NCBI RefSeq assembly: GCF_944324995.1
Contig: NZ_CALUYL010000001.1
Coordinates: forward strand, 124,001 to 188,000
DNA from: an uncultured Mailhella sp.
GTDB taxonomy: Bacteria; Desulfobacterota; Desulfovibrionia; Desulfovibrionales; Desulfovibrionaceae
Direction of reading: 5' to 3'
Length of the DNA stretch: 64,000 bases
Part shown: positions 16,339 through 26,199 of the stretch, one piece after another
Layout: every line of letters starts with the position of its first letter
Numbering within the stretch: position 1 is the first letter of the stretch
Translations under genes and position numbers: made by a program
Notes under the pieces: model-generated
What the model saw: only the letters and a program-made list of their open reading frames with translations
Told to the model about the DNA's origin: nothing
The model's database searches: none

Positions 16339-17802
16339 ATGAGCACCGCAACTCCCGCGCACAAACGCCCCCTCTCCCTTTCGTACTACATTCACACCGC
16401 CGTCTGCCTCATCATCATGTTCGGCGTGGGGCAGCTTCCGCCTCTCGCCCCGCTCACGCCCCTGGGCATGAATCTTGTCGGCATCTTCCTCGGCGTGCTC
16501 TACGGATGGATCTTCATCGAAATCGTCTGGCCCAGCCTCGCCGGACTGCTGGCCATGATGCTCATCGGCGGCATGACTCCGGTAAAGCTGCTCAACAACA
16601 GCTTCGGCCACCCCATCGTGCAGATGATGTTCTTCATCTTCGTGTTCTGCGCCACCATCAACTACTACGGCCTCTCCAAGTTCATTTCGCTCTGGTTCAT
16701 CACGAGAAAGTGCGTGTGCGGAAAACCGTGGCTGTTCACCTTCACGTTTCTGGCCTCCATGTTCATTCTCGGCGCGCTCACCAGCGCCTCGCCCGCAGCG
16801 CTCATAGGCTGGAGCATCCTGTACGGCGTGTGCGAAGTGTGCGGCTACAAGCGCGGCGACGGCTACCCCACCATGATGGTGTTCGGCATCGTGTTCGCCA
16901 CCCAGATAGGCCAGTCCATGATTCCCTTCAAGCAGGTGGCGCTCACCGTGTTCAGCGCCTATGAAACCATGTCCGGCAGCGGCATAGACTACGCGAAGTA
17001 CATGATCATCGCCTGCCTCATCTGCGTGCTCTGCTCGCTGTTCTTCATTCTCATGGGCAAGTACGTGTTCAAGCCCGACATGTCCAAGCTGCGCGACCTC
17101 AGAGCCGACGATCTGGACAGCGAAGGCGCGCTCAACCTCAACAACGTGCAAAAGACCATTCTCGTCTTTCTGTTCATGCTGGTGCTCCTGCTGCTCGCGC
17201 CGAGCTTCCTGCCCGCCGACTTCTTCCTCACCCGATTCCTCAAGGCCATAGACAACACCGGCGTGGTCATTCTGCTCGTCACCATCATGGCCTGCATCCG
17301 TGTGGACGGAAAGCCCCTGCTCAACTTCAAGGTCATGGTCGATTCCGGCGTCACCTGGGGCATCGTGCTGCTGCTCGCCTTCGTGCAGCCGCTCACCATA
17401 GGCATGGCCGCGCCGAGCAGCGGCATCACCGACTTCCTCATGGGCCTCATCATGCCGCTCTTCGGCGAAAGCTCTCCCATGACCTTCGCCCTCATCATCG
17501 GCTTCGGCGCCATGCTGCTGACGCAGGTCATGAACAACGGCGCCGTGGGCGTGGTGCTCATGCCCGTCATCTACAGCTTCAGTCAGGCCACCGGCATGGC
17601 TCCCGAAATTCCGCTCATCATGGTGGTCATGTGCGTGCACTTCGCCTTCCTCACCCCCGCCGCCAGCGCCAGCGCCGCCCTGCTGCACGGCAACGAATGG
17701 AGCAACACCGCCGTCATCTGGAAGACCGCGCCCATCGCCATCATAGGGGCCTACCTTTCCACCGCCGTAGTCACCATGCTTCTCGGTCCCGTGCTCTTCT
17801 AG
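16339..17802 (+). CDS. SLC13/DASS-like anion permease, cassette 2 transporter
   Basis: The 487-residue polytopic membrane protein has about 12 hydrophobic spans. It resembles the divalent anion:Na+ symporter or citrate/succinate permease superfamily. Two related halves are visible, with polar re-entrant segments such as GALTSASPAALIGWS in the first and LTPAASASAALLHGNEW near the end. These sit where SLC13 proteins bind carboxylate. The ATG at 16339 follows GAGGAAAAG; an upstream in-frame ATG at 16306 lacks a site. Its position as third gene behind the -24/-12 promoter suggests that it imports the substrate of the flavoprotein, perhaps a dicarboxylate. The substrate is inferred from family only. 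Confidence 0.82.
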   Translation: MSTATPAHKRPLSLSYYIHTAVCLIIMFGVGQLPPLAPLTPLGMNLVGIFLGVLYGWIFIEIVWPSLAGLLAMMLIGGMTPVKLLNNSFGHPIVQMMFFIFVFCATINYYGLSKFISLWFITRKCVCGKPWLFTFTFLASMFILGALTSASPAALIGWSILYGVCEVCGYKRGDGYPTMMVFGIVFATQIGQSMIPFKQVALTVFSAYETMSGSGIDYAKYMIIACLICVLCSLFFILMGKYVFKPDMSKLRDLRADDLDSEGALNLNNVQKTILVFLFMLVLLLLAPSFLPADFFLTRFLKAIDNTGVVILLVTIMACIRVDGKPLLNFKVMVDSGVTWGIVLLLAFVQPLTIGMAAPSSGITDFLMGLIMPLFGESSPMTFALIIGFGAMLLTQVMNNGAVGVVLMPVIYSFSQATGMAPEIPLIMVVMCVHFAFLTPAASASAALLHGNEWSNTAVIWKTAPIAIIGAYLSTAVVTMLLGPVLF

Positions 17803-17867
17803 CCTCACGCCTGCCGCGCCGTGCCGGACAGCGCGGCACCAACGGGGAACCTCCCCATTCCCCATCG

Positions 17868-17893
17868 GCGGACGGACCGCAAGGTCCGTCCGC
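17868..17893 (+). terminator. Strong hairpin after cassette 2
   Basis: GCGGACGGACC (17868-17878) pairs perfectly with GGTCCGTCCGC (17883-17893) over a GCAA tetraloop. There is no clear T tract, so it may act as a 3' stabiliser or a weak terminator. Confidence 0.55.
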
Positions 17894-17952
17894 TTCCGGC
17901 CTCCGCCGCTTCGACCGGAACACTCTCCCGGCCGTCCTCCGAAGCGCGCAAA

Positions 17953-17984
17953 AGACGCGCGGCGACTTCCGTCTCCGCGCGTCT
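17953..17984 (-). terminator. Terminator of the amtB-glnB operon
   Basis: On the minus strand AGACGCGCGG pairs perfectly with CCGCGCGTCT over a 12-base loop and runs into TTTTG. It is 62 bases after the glnB-like stop and faces the cassette 2 operon. Confidence 0.65.
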
Positions 17985-18045
17985 TCCAGAGGAGGACTCA
18001 GGTCCTTTCTTTTTCCGTTTTCCGTTCCCGTTTACGTCGGAAAAT

Positions 18046-18402
18046 CTACAGCGCCGCCTTGCCCGACTCGCCCGTGCGGATGCGTATGACGTTGTCCACG
18101 GGCAGAATGAATATCTTGCCGTCGCCGACGGCCCCGGTGCGGGCGTGTTCCAGAATGATCTTGACGGCGTCGTCCACCTTTTCCTCTTCCATCACGATTT
18201 CCAGCATCATTTTGGAGCGGAAGTCCACTTCCATGCGCTGCGAACGATAAATTTCGGTATGGCCGCGCTGACGTCCAAATCCGCGCACTTCCATGAGCGT
18301 GGCGCCGCCTATGCCTATGGAGCTCAAGGCTTCCTTCACGCGGTCCACGGTTTCCAGTCTAAGAATAACCTGCAACTTTTTCAGGGAATTTTCTTTCTGC
18401 AT
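18046..18402 (-). CDS. glnB: PII signal protein (GlnB/GlnK family) lacking the uridylylated tyrosine
   Basis: The 118-residue protein is a PII trimer subunit. It senses ATP/ADP and 2-oxoglutarate and, when encoded next to amtB, usually plugs the ammonium channel. The family signature GFGRQRGHTEIY (residues 41-52) and the C-terminal motif HARTGAVGDGKIFI are intact. The T-loop then reads RSQRMEVDF, where Escherichia coli has RGAEYMVDF. The position equivalent to Tyr51 is therefore methionine (residue 57), and classical uridylylation is not possible there. The gene follows amtB by 24 bases with a GAGGA site and should share its -24/-12 promoter. Confidence 0.92.
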   Translation of the reverse strand: MQKENSLKKLQVILRLETVDRVKEALSSIGIGGATLMEVRGFGRQRGHTEIYRSQRMEVDFRSKMMLEIVMEEEKVDDAVKIILEHARTGAVGDGKIFILPVDNVIRIRTGESGKAAL

Positions 18403-18426
18403 GACAGTATCCTCATCAGTCGGTAG

Positions 18427-19632
18427 TTATATCTGGTAGCCGGATTCGGAATGTTCCGAAATGTCGAGACCCGTCACTTCCTTGTCCAGCGGCACGCGCA
18501 GGCCCACGAGCATGTCGGTAAGCTTGAGCAGCACGTAGCTGACCGGGAAGCAGAAGCCCACCGTGGCGATGACGGATACGAACTGCACCCAGAGCTGATG
18601 GGGATTGCCGTACAGAAGTCCGTCCACGCCGTTGACTTCGGCACAGGCGAACACGCCCGTCAGCAGCGCGCCGAGCACGCCGCCCACGCCGTGAATGCCC
18701 ACGACGTCGAGAGCGTCATCATAGTTGAAAAGTCTCTTGAGGAAAATACCGCCGTAGCAGACCGCACCGCCGAGCAGACCGATGATGATGGCCGCCCAGG
18801 GTTCCACGAAGCCGGCGCCGGGAGTGATGGCCACAAGGCCCGCCACCGCGCCGGAAGCCGCGCCGAGCACGGTGAAGTGACCGGTGTGCCAGCGTTCCAC
18901 GGCGAGCCAGCCGAGGATGGCGCAGCCGGCGGAAAGATGGGTGGTGACCAGAGCGTTGGCGGCAAGGCCGTTGGCCGCGAGCGCGCTGCCTGCGTTGAAG
19001 CCGAACCAGCCGAACCAGAGCAGTCCCGCGCCGAGCACGGTCATGGGAATGTTGTGCGGCAGACCGGCTCTGCGGCCCATGGTGGAACGCTTGCCGAGCA
19101 CGATGGCGGCGGCGAGAGCGGCCGAACCGGAGCTCATATGAACCACCGCGCCGCCGGCGAAGTCAAGAGCGCCCATCTGCATGAGCCAGCCGCCGCCCCA
19201 CACCCAGTGGGCCATGGGGCAGTACACCACGAGCAGCCACAGCGTGGAGAAGAGCAGCATGGCCTGAAAATGAATGCGTTCGGCGTACGCGCCGGAAATG
19301 AGCGCGGGCGTGAGCGCGGCGAACATGCACTGGAAGGCCATGAAGGCCAGCGCCGGAATGGAGCCGCCGTTGAGAGGCTCCTTGCCCACGCCGAAGAGCA
19401 TGATGTTTTCAAAACCGCCGATAAGGCCGTGAATGTCGGGACCGAAGGCCAGCGTGTAGCCCACGATAGGCCAGAGCAGCGCGCCTACGCCGAGAAGAAC
19501 AAAGCTGTGCATGGTGGTGGAAAGCACGTTGCGCGAGGCCACGAGTCCGCCGTAGAACAGAGCGAGTGCCGGCACCATAAGCATGACCAGCATGGCGCTG
19601 ATAAGAACAAAACCGGTATCAGCAGCGTTCAT
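18427..19632 (-). CDS. amtB: AmtB ammonium transporter
   Basis: The 401-residue membrane protein is an Amt/MEP/Rh ammonium channel. Eleven membrane spans are expected. The conserved pore segments VVHMSSGSAALAAA and DVVGIHGVGGVLGALL carry the twin histidines. The start MNAADTG at 19632 has a perfect AGGAGG site; the longer frame to 19695 lacks one. The N-terminus goes directly into the first span, without an evident cleaved signal peptide. It is the first gene of an amtB-glnB pair. A -24/-12 promoter 48-63 bases upstream indicates nitrogen control by sigma-54 and probably an NtrC-like activator, which is not in this window. Confidence 0.95.
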   Translation of the reverse strand: MNAADTGFVLISAMLVMLMVPALALFYGGLVASRNVLSTTMHSFVLLGVGALLWPIVGYTLAFGPDIHGLIGGFENIMLFGVGKEPLNGGSIPALAFMAFQCMFAALTPALISGAYAERIHFQAMLLFSTLWLLVVYCPMAHWVWGGGWLMQMGALDFAGGAVVHMSSGSAALAAAIVLGKRSTMGRRAGLPHNIPMTVLGAGLLWFGWFGFNAGSALAANGLAANALVTTHLSAGCAILGWLAVERWHTGHFTVLGAASGAVAGLVAITPGAGFVEPWAAIIIGLLGGAVCYGGIFLKRLFNYDDALDVVGIHGVGGVLGALLTGVFACAEVNGVDGLLYGNPHQLWVQFVSVIATVGFCFPVSYVLLKLTDMLVGLRVPLDKEVTGLDISEHSESGYQI

Positions 19633-19679
19633 AGATATTTCCTCCTTCATCCAGAACGTCAGATTCTGTTCTTGACGAT

Positions 19680-19695
19680 GCATAAACCGTGCCAA
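19680..19695 (-). promoter_or_regulatory. Sigma-54 (-24/-12) promoter of amtB-glnB
   Basis: On the minus strand TTGGCACGGTTTATGC runs from 19695 to 19680. The -24 element TTGGCACG is perfect. The -12 element is ATGC rather than TTGC, with the GG and GC doublets ten bases apart. The position and the nitrogen-related operon fit well. Confidence 0.85.
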
Positions 19696-20216
19696 CTCCC
19701 CAAAAATAATTCAACGCGGCAAAATAACTGACATCTTCATCAAAACGCCGATTGCCGCATTGATACAATAACGTTTCGGCACAATCCTGTTTCCCGCCGG
19801 TCGCCCTCCTGTGCGTTTTTGTGCCCGGAAATATTTTCTCCAATTTTTTCAAAAGGAAAGATCGGACAATATTTTTTTGTATCAATCCAGAAATAACGAT
19901 GAATCCTTTTCGTACCCCGCGCCTCAAAAAACGACGGGCTCCGGGGCCTCAAACTGTGTTCAAGGGAAAACGCCGGGCCCGCCTTCCGGGAGGCAGCGCA
20001 GCAGCCGACCGGAGCCAGGGAAGCCGGAGCAAATCGCCTGTCGCCGGATCTCTCCCCACAGGTTCAGCAGCACGACGAGCCGTCGAGCGGCCGCGCCTGC
20101 CTCTGAAAGAACGCTCGCCGAAGCCGGAGCAGCATCCGCCGCATCGGAGCGACGCCGACAGCCCCAAAGGCAAGACGCCCGGCCATCTCAAAAGCCGGGG
20201 GCCCAAACGACGGCGC
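19696..20216. other. Upstream region of amtB and spacer; no convincing gene
   Basis: The part next to amtB is AT-rich and could hold activator sites. The remainder is GC-rich. A plus-strand open frame beginning ATGAATCC (about 19899) and running to 20270 would encode a Lys/Arg/Pro-rich peptide. It lacks a proper ribosome site, overlaps a minus-strand terminator and resembles no family, so I do not call it. Confidence 0.4.
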
Positions 20217-20252
20217 AAAAAAAACGGGACGCTCCGGCCAGCGAAGCATCCC
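20217..20252 (-). terminator. Intrinsic terminator of the 110-residue protein gene
   Basis: On the minus strand GGGATGCT pairs with AGCGTCCC (one G-U pair) and is followed by G and eight T residues (20224-20217). Confidence 0.75.
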
Positions 20253-20312
20253 GCGGATGAAAAAACATGAAGAAAAGGAAACTGCGAGGAACGGCGCGCC
20301 GTTCGGCCTCGC

Positions 20313-20645
20313 CTAGTGCATGGAGCAGGCTTCCAGCGCCTTGTCCAGCGTGGCCGTGTGATCGCGCAGACGACCGTAGGCAAAAAAGTACCGATGCAGC
20401 GTCCACGCCTCAAGGTCAAGGATGTCGAGCTTGCCCTCGCTCTGATCACAGAGAAAGGGGCGCAGAGCCTCCACCACTTCGGCGTCGGGAAACACCTCGC
20501 CTTCGTAGCTGATGCGCAGAAGATCGCCCTTCAGCTCCACGGCGTCGGGAATGTACCAGTCTTCAAGCACGGCGCGCACGGCGCGATAGGTTTCCTCCGT
20601 GGCGGGATTCAGGGCCCCGTAGGCCTTCACGAGCACTGGTCTCAT
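20313..20645 (-). CDS. Conserved-looking hypothetical protein, 110 residues
   Basis: The ATG at 20645 is preceded by CGGAG at five bases, and a terminator lies 60 bases after the stop, so this is a small independent gene. The product is acidic and soluble. It has alternating helical and strand-like stretches, several Tyr and Trp residues, and no signal peptide, membrane span or metal motif. The sequence VELKGDLLRISYEGEVFP suggests a small beta hairpin in the middle. An overlapping longer frame that extends upstream lacks a start signal. I do not recognise the family. Confidence 0.75.
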   Translation of the reverse strand: MRPVLVKAYGALNPATEETYRAVRAVLEDWYIPDAVELKGDLLRISYEGEVFPDAEVVEALRPFLCDQSEGKLDILDLEAWTLHRYFFAYGRLRDHTATLDKALEACSMH

Positions 20646-20693
20646 AATTGCTCCGTATCCGCCTTTCCGCAGAGAAAGGCGTTCAGACTGAAA

Positions 20694-20721
20694 CGCCGCG
20701 TCCGGAAAACCGGACGCGGCG
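20694..20721 (-). terminator. Terminator of the YajG-like lipoprotein gene
   Basis: A perfect 12-base-pair stem, CGCCGCGTCCGG/CCGGACGCGGCG, closes a four-base loop. On the minus strand it is followed by TTTCAGT. It lies 110 bases after the lipoprotein stop. Confidence 0.6.
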
Positions 20722-20830
20722 CAATGTTCACACTTCAGCGTCGAAGCGCAGAGTCTTCCGCCCTTCGCGATGCCGGACCGCGGCGCAAAGGCGCGCCGGA
20801 CGCCGTCAGCATCGGGAAGGCGCAAGCGCT

Positions 20831-21418
20831 CTAGCGCATGGCTCCCATGATGGACATGGACGCGTTCTTGAGCACGTCGGCCAGCGTGCTGGACAGGGTC
20901 TGTTCGGCAAGCGCCGCGCCGGGAATGCCGGTCTTTTCCTGCTGGGAGGCAAAGCTTCTGGACACCGTGGCCTGCTTCTGGCTGTAGAGGCGGGTCTGGA
21001 TGCGGATGACGGCGTCGTAGCTGCTGATGCTCTTTTCCGTGAGCCACACGCGTTCGACCACGCCGCCCACGATGTAGTCGGGCTGTCCGGCCTGGGCCTG
21101 CGCCATGCTGGTGGCCAGAGACACCTGTGCGCCCTGACGCGCGAGTTCGTCGGCCAGAGACTGGCTCACCCATTCCGCCACGCTGGAGCTGGGCTGGAAG
21201 GGGCTGCCGTCCTTGCGGGCGCCGATGTCGATGCGGCCGCGCTGATCTTCAAACACGACCACGGCCACGCGCGGAGCCGTGGCCACGGGCAGGGCGGCCG
21301 TTCCGCTGGGATTATAAAGCAGGCGGACATTATTCTGGGCCAGGCAGCCGGTGAGGGCCACAGCGGCGAACATCAGAACCGCACACATGGACAGGGAAAG
21401 ACGACGGAAATGAATCAT
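20831..21418 (-). CDS. YajG-like lipoprotein
   Basis: The 195-residue protein has a lipoprotein signal ending in LTGC, with lipid attachment predicted at Cys25. The mature part contains a VAVVVFEDQRG strand, a Ser-rich VAEWVSQSLADELARQGAQV helix, and the strand segments DYIVGGVVERVW and YDAVIRIQTRL. This layout resembles the YajG/lipoprotein family with an ABC-auxiliary-like fold. The role in that family is unknown, and it is presumed to sit at the inner face of the outer membrane. An AGGAG site precedes the ATG. The HtrA-type protease gene lies 72 bases upstream on the same strand, so cotranscription is possible. Confidence 0.8.
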   Translation of the reverse strand: MIHFRRLSLSMCAVLMFAAVALTGCLAQNNVRLLYNPSGTAALPVATAPRVAVVVFEDQRGRIDIGARKDGSPFQPSSSVAEWVSQSLADELARQGAQVSLATSMAQAQAGQPDYIVGGVVERVWLTEKSISSYDAVIRIQTRLYSQKQATVSRSFASQQEKTGIPGAALAEQTLSSTLADVLKNASMSIMGAMR

Positions 21419-21490
21419 ACCTCAACTCCTGAAAAAGGGATTTCACACCTTAGCCTTTTTATGTCCGGGACGCAACGCCGGGCCGATCTG

Positions 21491-22840
<1,350 letters not shown>

Positions 22841-22912
22841 GGCAAAGACCCTCCGGAAAGCGGAGGTCTGTCGTTTTATCGTTGCGGAACCGGAGAGCGT
22901 CGGCGCGCGAGG

Positions 22913-23314
22913 CTATCTTCCGGGAGCCGGACGACGGGGTTCACTGTTTCCGGGCGCGGGCGCTCTGCCGCCGTCCTTGCGGGGCTCGGGCCGACGCTGC
23001 ACGGACGGGCCGGAAGGCTTGCCGGGGCGGGCAGGCGACACATGGGCGTCGGGGCGCGGCGCGGGCCTGGAAATCTGCGGCTTCGGCGCAGGCGCGGGTC
23101 TGTTCGCCTGAGGCCGCGGAGCAGGCCGGTTCGCCTGCGGACGGGGCGCGGGAGCGGGCTTGTGGACCTGCGGGCGCGGGGCCGGACGGGGCGCGGGGCG
23201 CACCTCGTGACGCACGGGGCCGGGATAGGACTCCGCATACGTGTATCCGGGCTGCGGCGGAAGGCAGCCGGCCAGAAGGAAAAGACATCCTGCAACAATG
23301 GGCAGCGCGCGCAT
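22913..23314 (-). CDS. Proline-rich lipoprotein with RPxPRPQ-type repeats
   Basis: The 133-residue protein has a lipobox LLAGC, so Cys17 should be lipidated. The mature part is almost entirely Pro, Arg, Ala, Lys and Gln. It has short tandem units such as PAPRPQANRPAPRPQANRP and no hydrophobic core, so it is likely extended and basic. The ATG at 23314 has a GGAGG site at six bases. Such proteins could span the periplasm or contact peptidoglycan, but I can only describe the composition. The repetitive sequence makes it prone to length variation between strains. Confidence 0.78.
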   Translation of the reverse strand: MRALPIVAGCLFLLAGCLPPQPGYTYAESYPGPVRHEVRPAPRPAPRPQVHKPAPAPRPQANRPAPRPQANRPAPAPKPQISRPAPRPDAHVSPARPGKPSGPSVQRRPEPRKDGGRAPAPGNSEPRRPAPGR

Positions 23315-23487
23315 GGCATACCTCCAAGATGATGGAACAGGCGGCGCAGAAGGCGGACTTCCGAACCGACAAGCCCGGCAAGACGCCCTGCGGACGTTTC
23401 GCCGAGGTTCTGCGCCGCGAAAAAACGCCGCGCCGCAAACGCTCACGGCGCGAAAGTCTCAGCCGCTCGAAACGCCCCAGAGAAAAC

Positions 23488-23515
23488 GCCCGGACAGCGC
23501 AAAGCTGATCCGGGC
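23488..23515 (-). terminator. Terminator of the small His/Pro-rich lipoprotein gene
   Basis: GCCCGGA pairs with TCCGGGC, with an inner CAGC/GCTG pairing. On the minus strand GTTTTCTC follows. It lies 30 bases after the stop. Confidence 0.6.
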
Positions 23516-23545
23516 TTTTCCGAGGTCCGCCGAAGCGGCCTCACG

Positions 23546-23707
23546 CTAGCGGCTTCTCGGGCCCCAGTAGGGATGATAGTCCGGGGGCGGAGGCCTGTGC
23601 CCGCGGGGCTGATCGTATTCCGGGCCGTCGTGATGAGGCGGCGGGACGGCGCATCCGGCCAGAGCAAAACTTACGCAGAGAAGCGCGATAAGACCAAAAC
23701 GAATCAT
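23546..23707 (-). CDS. Small lipoprotein with a Pro/His-rich tail
   Basis: The 53-residue precursor has a signal with lipobox ALAGC, leaving a mature peptide of about 35 residues. That peptide is rich in Pro, His, Tyr and Arg (for example PPPHHDGPEYDQ). The ATG at 23707 follows AAGGAG. The gene is 29 bases downstream of a histidine kinase gene on the same strand and may be its cotranscribed partner. Together with the His/Met-rich sensor loop of that kinase it hints at metal binding in the envelope, but this is an inference. No family is recognised. Confidence 0.72.
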   Translation of the reverse strand: MIRFGLIALLCVSFALAGCAVPPPHHDGPEYDQPRGHRPPPPDYHPYWGPRSR

Positions 23708-23736
23708 GACAACTCCTTTTGTTTCCACCTTGCCGT

Positions 23737-25314
23737 TCACGTCCGCTTGAAGGTGGCCGTGGCTTTCAGCCCGCCTTCCGGCCTGTTTTCCAGCGTCACG
23801 TCGCCGCCGTGCATGCGGGCCATGCTCCGGGCGATGGACAGGCCGAGTCCTGTTCCGCCCGTGCTGCGGTTGCGTGAACGTTCCACCCTGTAGAAGGGCT
23901 CAAACACCTTTTTGAGTTCCGACTCCGCGATGCCGGGGCCGCTGTCGGAAATGATCACGGACAGCATGTCGTCGCCGTCCCTGACGTCCACGACCACGTG
24001 ACCGCCGTAGCGCAGCGCGTTGTCCATGAGATTGGCCAGACAGCGCTTCATGCTGAGCGGACGCGCCTTGAGCGGACGGATCGAGAACATGGCCTCGGGC
24101 GTCTGAAGACGTTCCTCCATGCGGATATCCTGCCCCATATCCTGCCGGTCTTCAACCAGACTTTCAATAAGGGACATGACGTCCACCACGGCGACATTCT
24201 CGCTCTTGCTGCGCGCGATGTCTATGGTTGTGTCCATGATCTGCTGCAGCTCCCCGATGTCCTTCTGCAGCGGGCCGCGCTGACTTTCGTCGAGCTGCTC
24301 CACGCGCAGGCGCATGCGGGTGAGCGGCGTGCGCAGATCGTGCGACACCGCGGCGAGGGTGCGTTCCCGCTCGTCGAGAAATTCGCGGATGCTCGTCTGC
24401 ATGCGGTTGAAGGCCTGCGCGGCTTCGCGCACTTCGGTGGGACCGGTTTCGGGAAGGGCAGGCGTGTGGATGTCGCGGCCGAAGCGGTCGGCGGCGCGGG
24501 CGAGCCTGCGCAGCGGCTTCACGCAGAGATAGAACGCGAGGAAGCTGATGACCACAAAAAATATCTCGATGGCCATGATGCTCGTGAAGGGGAAATACGG
24601 CATGGGCGGATAGCCGGGCGCGGAATCCTCAATGACCACCCATGTGCCGTCGTGCAGCGGAACCACGGCCGTGGCCTGATACACGGAAGGGCCGCGCTTT
24701 CTTTTGTCCTCGGTGAAATACTGGCACACCGACTGTCCGAAGGATTCCATGGGGCTCGGCAGGTTCAGTTCGCGCACGGCCAGCATGCCGCGGCGGGGCA
24801 CGTCGTCGCCGTGGCCGTCGCTTTCGTGCATTCTGCCGTGACGGCCCATGCCTCCGCCATGTCTGCCGCTCATCATGCCGCCGGAGCTCCCGGGCATGTC
24901 GCCGTAGAGGCGCGACAGGGACACGTTGAGCATGTATTCCATGAGCGCGGACACGTCCTTCATATCCTCATGCACGGACAGGGACGGACGCGAACTCGTA
25001 AACGTGACGAAAAATCCGCGGCTGTTGAACTGCTCGCGCAGCACGAAGCGGATTTCCGGCGAGGTGGAATCGAGCAGCGCGGCCACTTCGGCCATGCGCC
25101 GGGCCCTGTCGGCCATGAGGCCGCGCATGAAGTAGAAGTGGCGGGATTCTCCCGCGTAAATGGTGGTAAGCAGCAGCAACGCGAAGAAGCCGCCCGAAAA
25201 AATAAGTATGAGCTGCGCCAGAAGGGAATCGGGCGAGAGTCTGGAAACAAGATGTCTCAGCCCGGAAAGAAAGCCCTTCCCTTCCGCGTGCGTCCGGCTT
25301 TCCGCGGCAGCCAT
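23737..25314 (-). CDS. Membrane sensor histidine kinase with a Met/His/Gly-rich periplasmic loop
   Basis: The 525-residue kinase has a first membrane span at about residues 31-54, a long periplasmic domain, a second span at about 245-264, a HAMP linker, a HisKA domain with the phosphorylated His near 325 (AAVSHDLRTP), and an HATPase with DSGPGIAE and GTGLGLSIA. Within the periplasmic domain, residues about 142-172 are a low-complexity stretch with six His and several Met (GGMMSGRHGGGMGRHGRMH). That looks like a site for a soft metal or protons. It is encoded four bases after the response regulator. The overall layout is close to CpxA/RstB/EnvZ kinases. The signal is unknown. Confidence 0.9.
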   Translation of the reverse strand: MAAAESRTHAEGKGFLSGLRHLVSRLSPDSLLAQLILIFSGGFFALLLLTTIYAGESRHFYFMRGLMADRARRMAEVAALLDSTSPEIRFVLREQFNSRGFFVTFTSSRPSLSVHEDMKDVSALMEYMLNVSLSRLYGDMPGSSGGMMSGRHGGGMGRHGRMHESDGHGDDVPRRGMLAVRELNLPSPMESFGQSVCQYFTEDKRKRGPSVYQATAVVPLHDGTWVVIEDSAPGYPPMPYFPFTSIMAIEIFFVVISFLAFYLCVKPLRRLARAADRFGRDIHTPALPETGPTEVREAAQAFNRMQTSIREFLDERERTLAAVSHDLRTPLTRMRLRVEQLDESQRGPLQKDIGELQQIMDTTIDIARSKSENVAVVDVMSLIESLVEDRQDMGQDIRMEERLQTPEAMFSIRPLKARPLSMKRCLANLMDNALRYGGHVVVDVRDGDDMLSVIISDSGPGIAESELKKVFEPFYRVERSRNRSTGGTGLGLSIARSMARMHGGDVTLENRPEGGLKATATFKRT

Positions 25315-25317
25315 GAA

Positions 25318-26094
25318 CTACTCCACGGTGATGGCGCTGGTGAACACGTAGCCGTCACCGCGCACCGTCTTGATGAGCTTGTTTTCGCGGCCCTTGTCGC
25401 CGTCGCCGGTGTCGCGCAGGCGGGCGCGGAGGCGGCAGACCTGCACGTCGAGGCTGCGGTCGAAGGGACTGCGGTCGGTTTCCTGGCCCTGAAGCTCGTC
25501 CTGAATGAAGTCGCGGCTGAGCACCTTCTGCGGATGCTCAAGGAAAATGGTGAGCAGACGGTATTCCGCGCCGCTCAGGTTCACCACCATGCCGCCGGGA
25601 GCGATCAGGTGACGGGCCGAAATGTCCAGGGTCCAGCCGCTGAAGTGATAGGCCTTTTCCGGGCGTCCTGCATCGGCGGGAGCGCCGGGCGCGCGACCGG
25701 AACGGCGAAGCACGGCGCGGATTCTGGCCAGAAGCTCGCGCGGCTGGAAAGGCTTGACCACATAGTCGTCCGCGCCGAGTTCCAGGCCCACCACGCGGTC
25801 GGCGGTGTCGCCGAGGGCCGTGAGAAAGATGACCGGCACGGACGAGGCGCTGTCCATGGCGCGCAGGCGGCGGCACAGGGAGAGTCCGTCCTCGCCCGGC
25901 ATCATGATGTCGAGCACGATGAGATCGGGCACTTCCTGTTCAATGCTCTCGAACATGGCCTTGCCGCCGTCGGCCACCCGTACAAGAAAGCCGTGCTGGC
26001 GCAGGTACTCGGCCATGAGGTCGCGGATATCCTGATCGTCGTCAACGACAAGAAGGGACAGGGCAGGCATCTGAGAAGTATCGGTATCGGGCAT
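25318..26094 (-). CDS. OmpR-family response regulator
   Basis: The 258-residue protein has a receiver domain with the acidic pocket VVDDD, phosphoacceptor Asp62 (VLDIMMPGEDG) and the KPF lysine. A winged-helix DNA-binding domain of OmpR type follows (about 160-255), ending with the RGDGYVF wing. It is the partner of the kinase encoded immediately downstream, with a four-base gap. Probable targets are the neighbouring envelope genes, but no binding repeat is evident to me. An N-terminal extension of about ten residues precedes the first strand. Confidence 0.93.
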   Translation of the reverse strand: MPDTDTSQMPALSLLVVDDDQDIRDLMAEYLRQHGFLVRVADGGKAMFESIEQEVPDLIVLDIMMPGEDGLSLCRRLRAMDSASSVPVIFLTALGDTADRVVGLELGADDYVVKPFQPRELLARIRAVLRRSGRAPGAPADAGRPEKAYHFSGWTLDISARHLIAPGGMVVNLSGAEYRLLTIFLEHPQKVLSRDFIQDELQGQETDRSPFDRSLDVQVCRLRARLRDTGDGDKGRENKLIKTVRGDGYVFTSAITVE

Positions 26095-26199
26095 GGTAAG
26101 GTCCTCCAGAACATTCTGGAAAGACTATAGCCGGGAGCGGACTTAATCGCACCCTTTTTCCTGTTACAATATGTTGCAGGAAGCTTGCCGCTTCTTGCC

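Noticed and set aside
14443-17865. An 1140-codon minus-strand frame opposite the cassette 2 genes
   Set aside because: It lies antisense to a flavoprotein and a permease with clear homology, and its composition (His, Glu, Gly, Ala) is typical of shadow frames.
19899-20270. Basic Lys/Arg/Pro-rich open frame on the plus strand
   Set aside because: No usable ribosome site, overlap with a convincing minus-strand terminator, and low-complexity composition.
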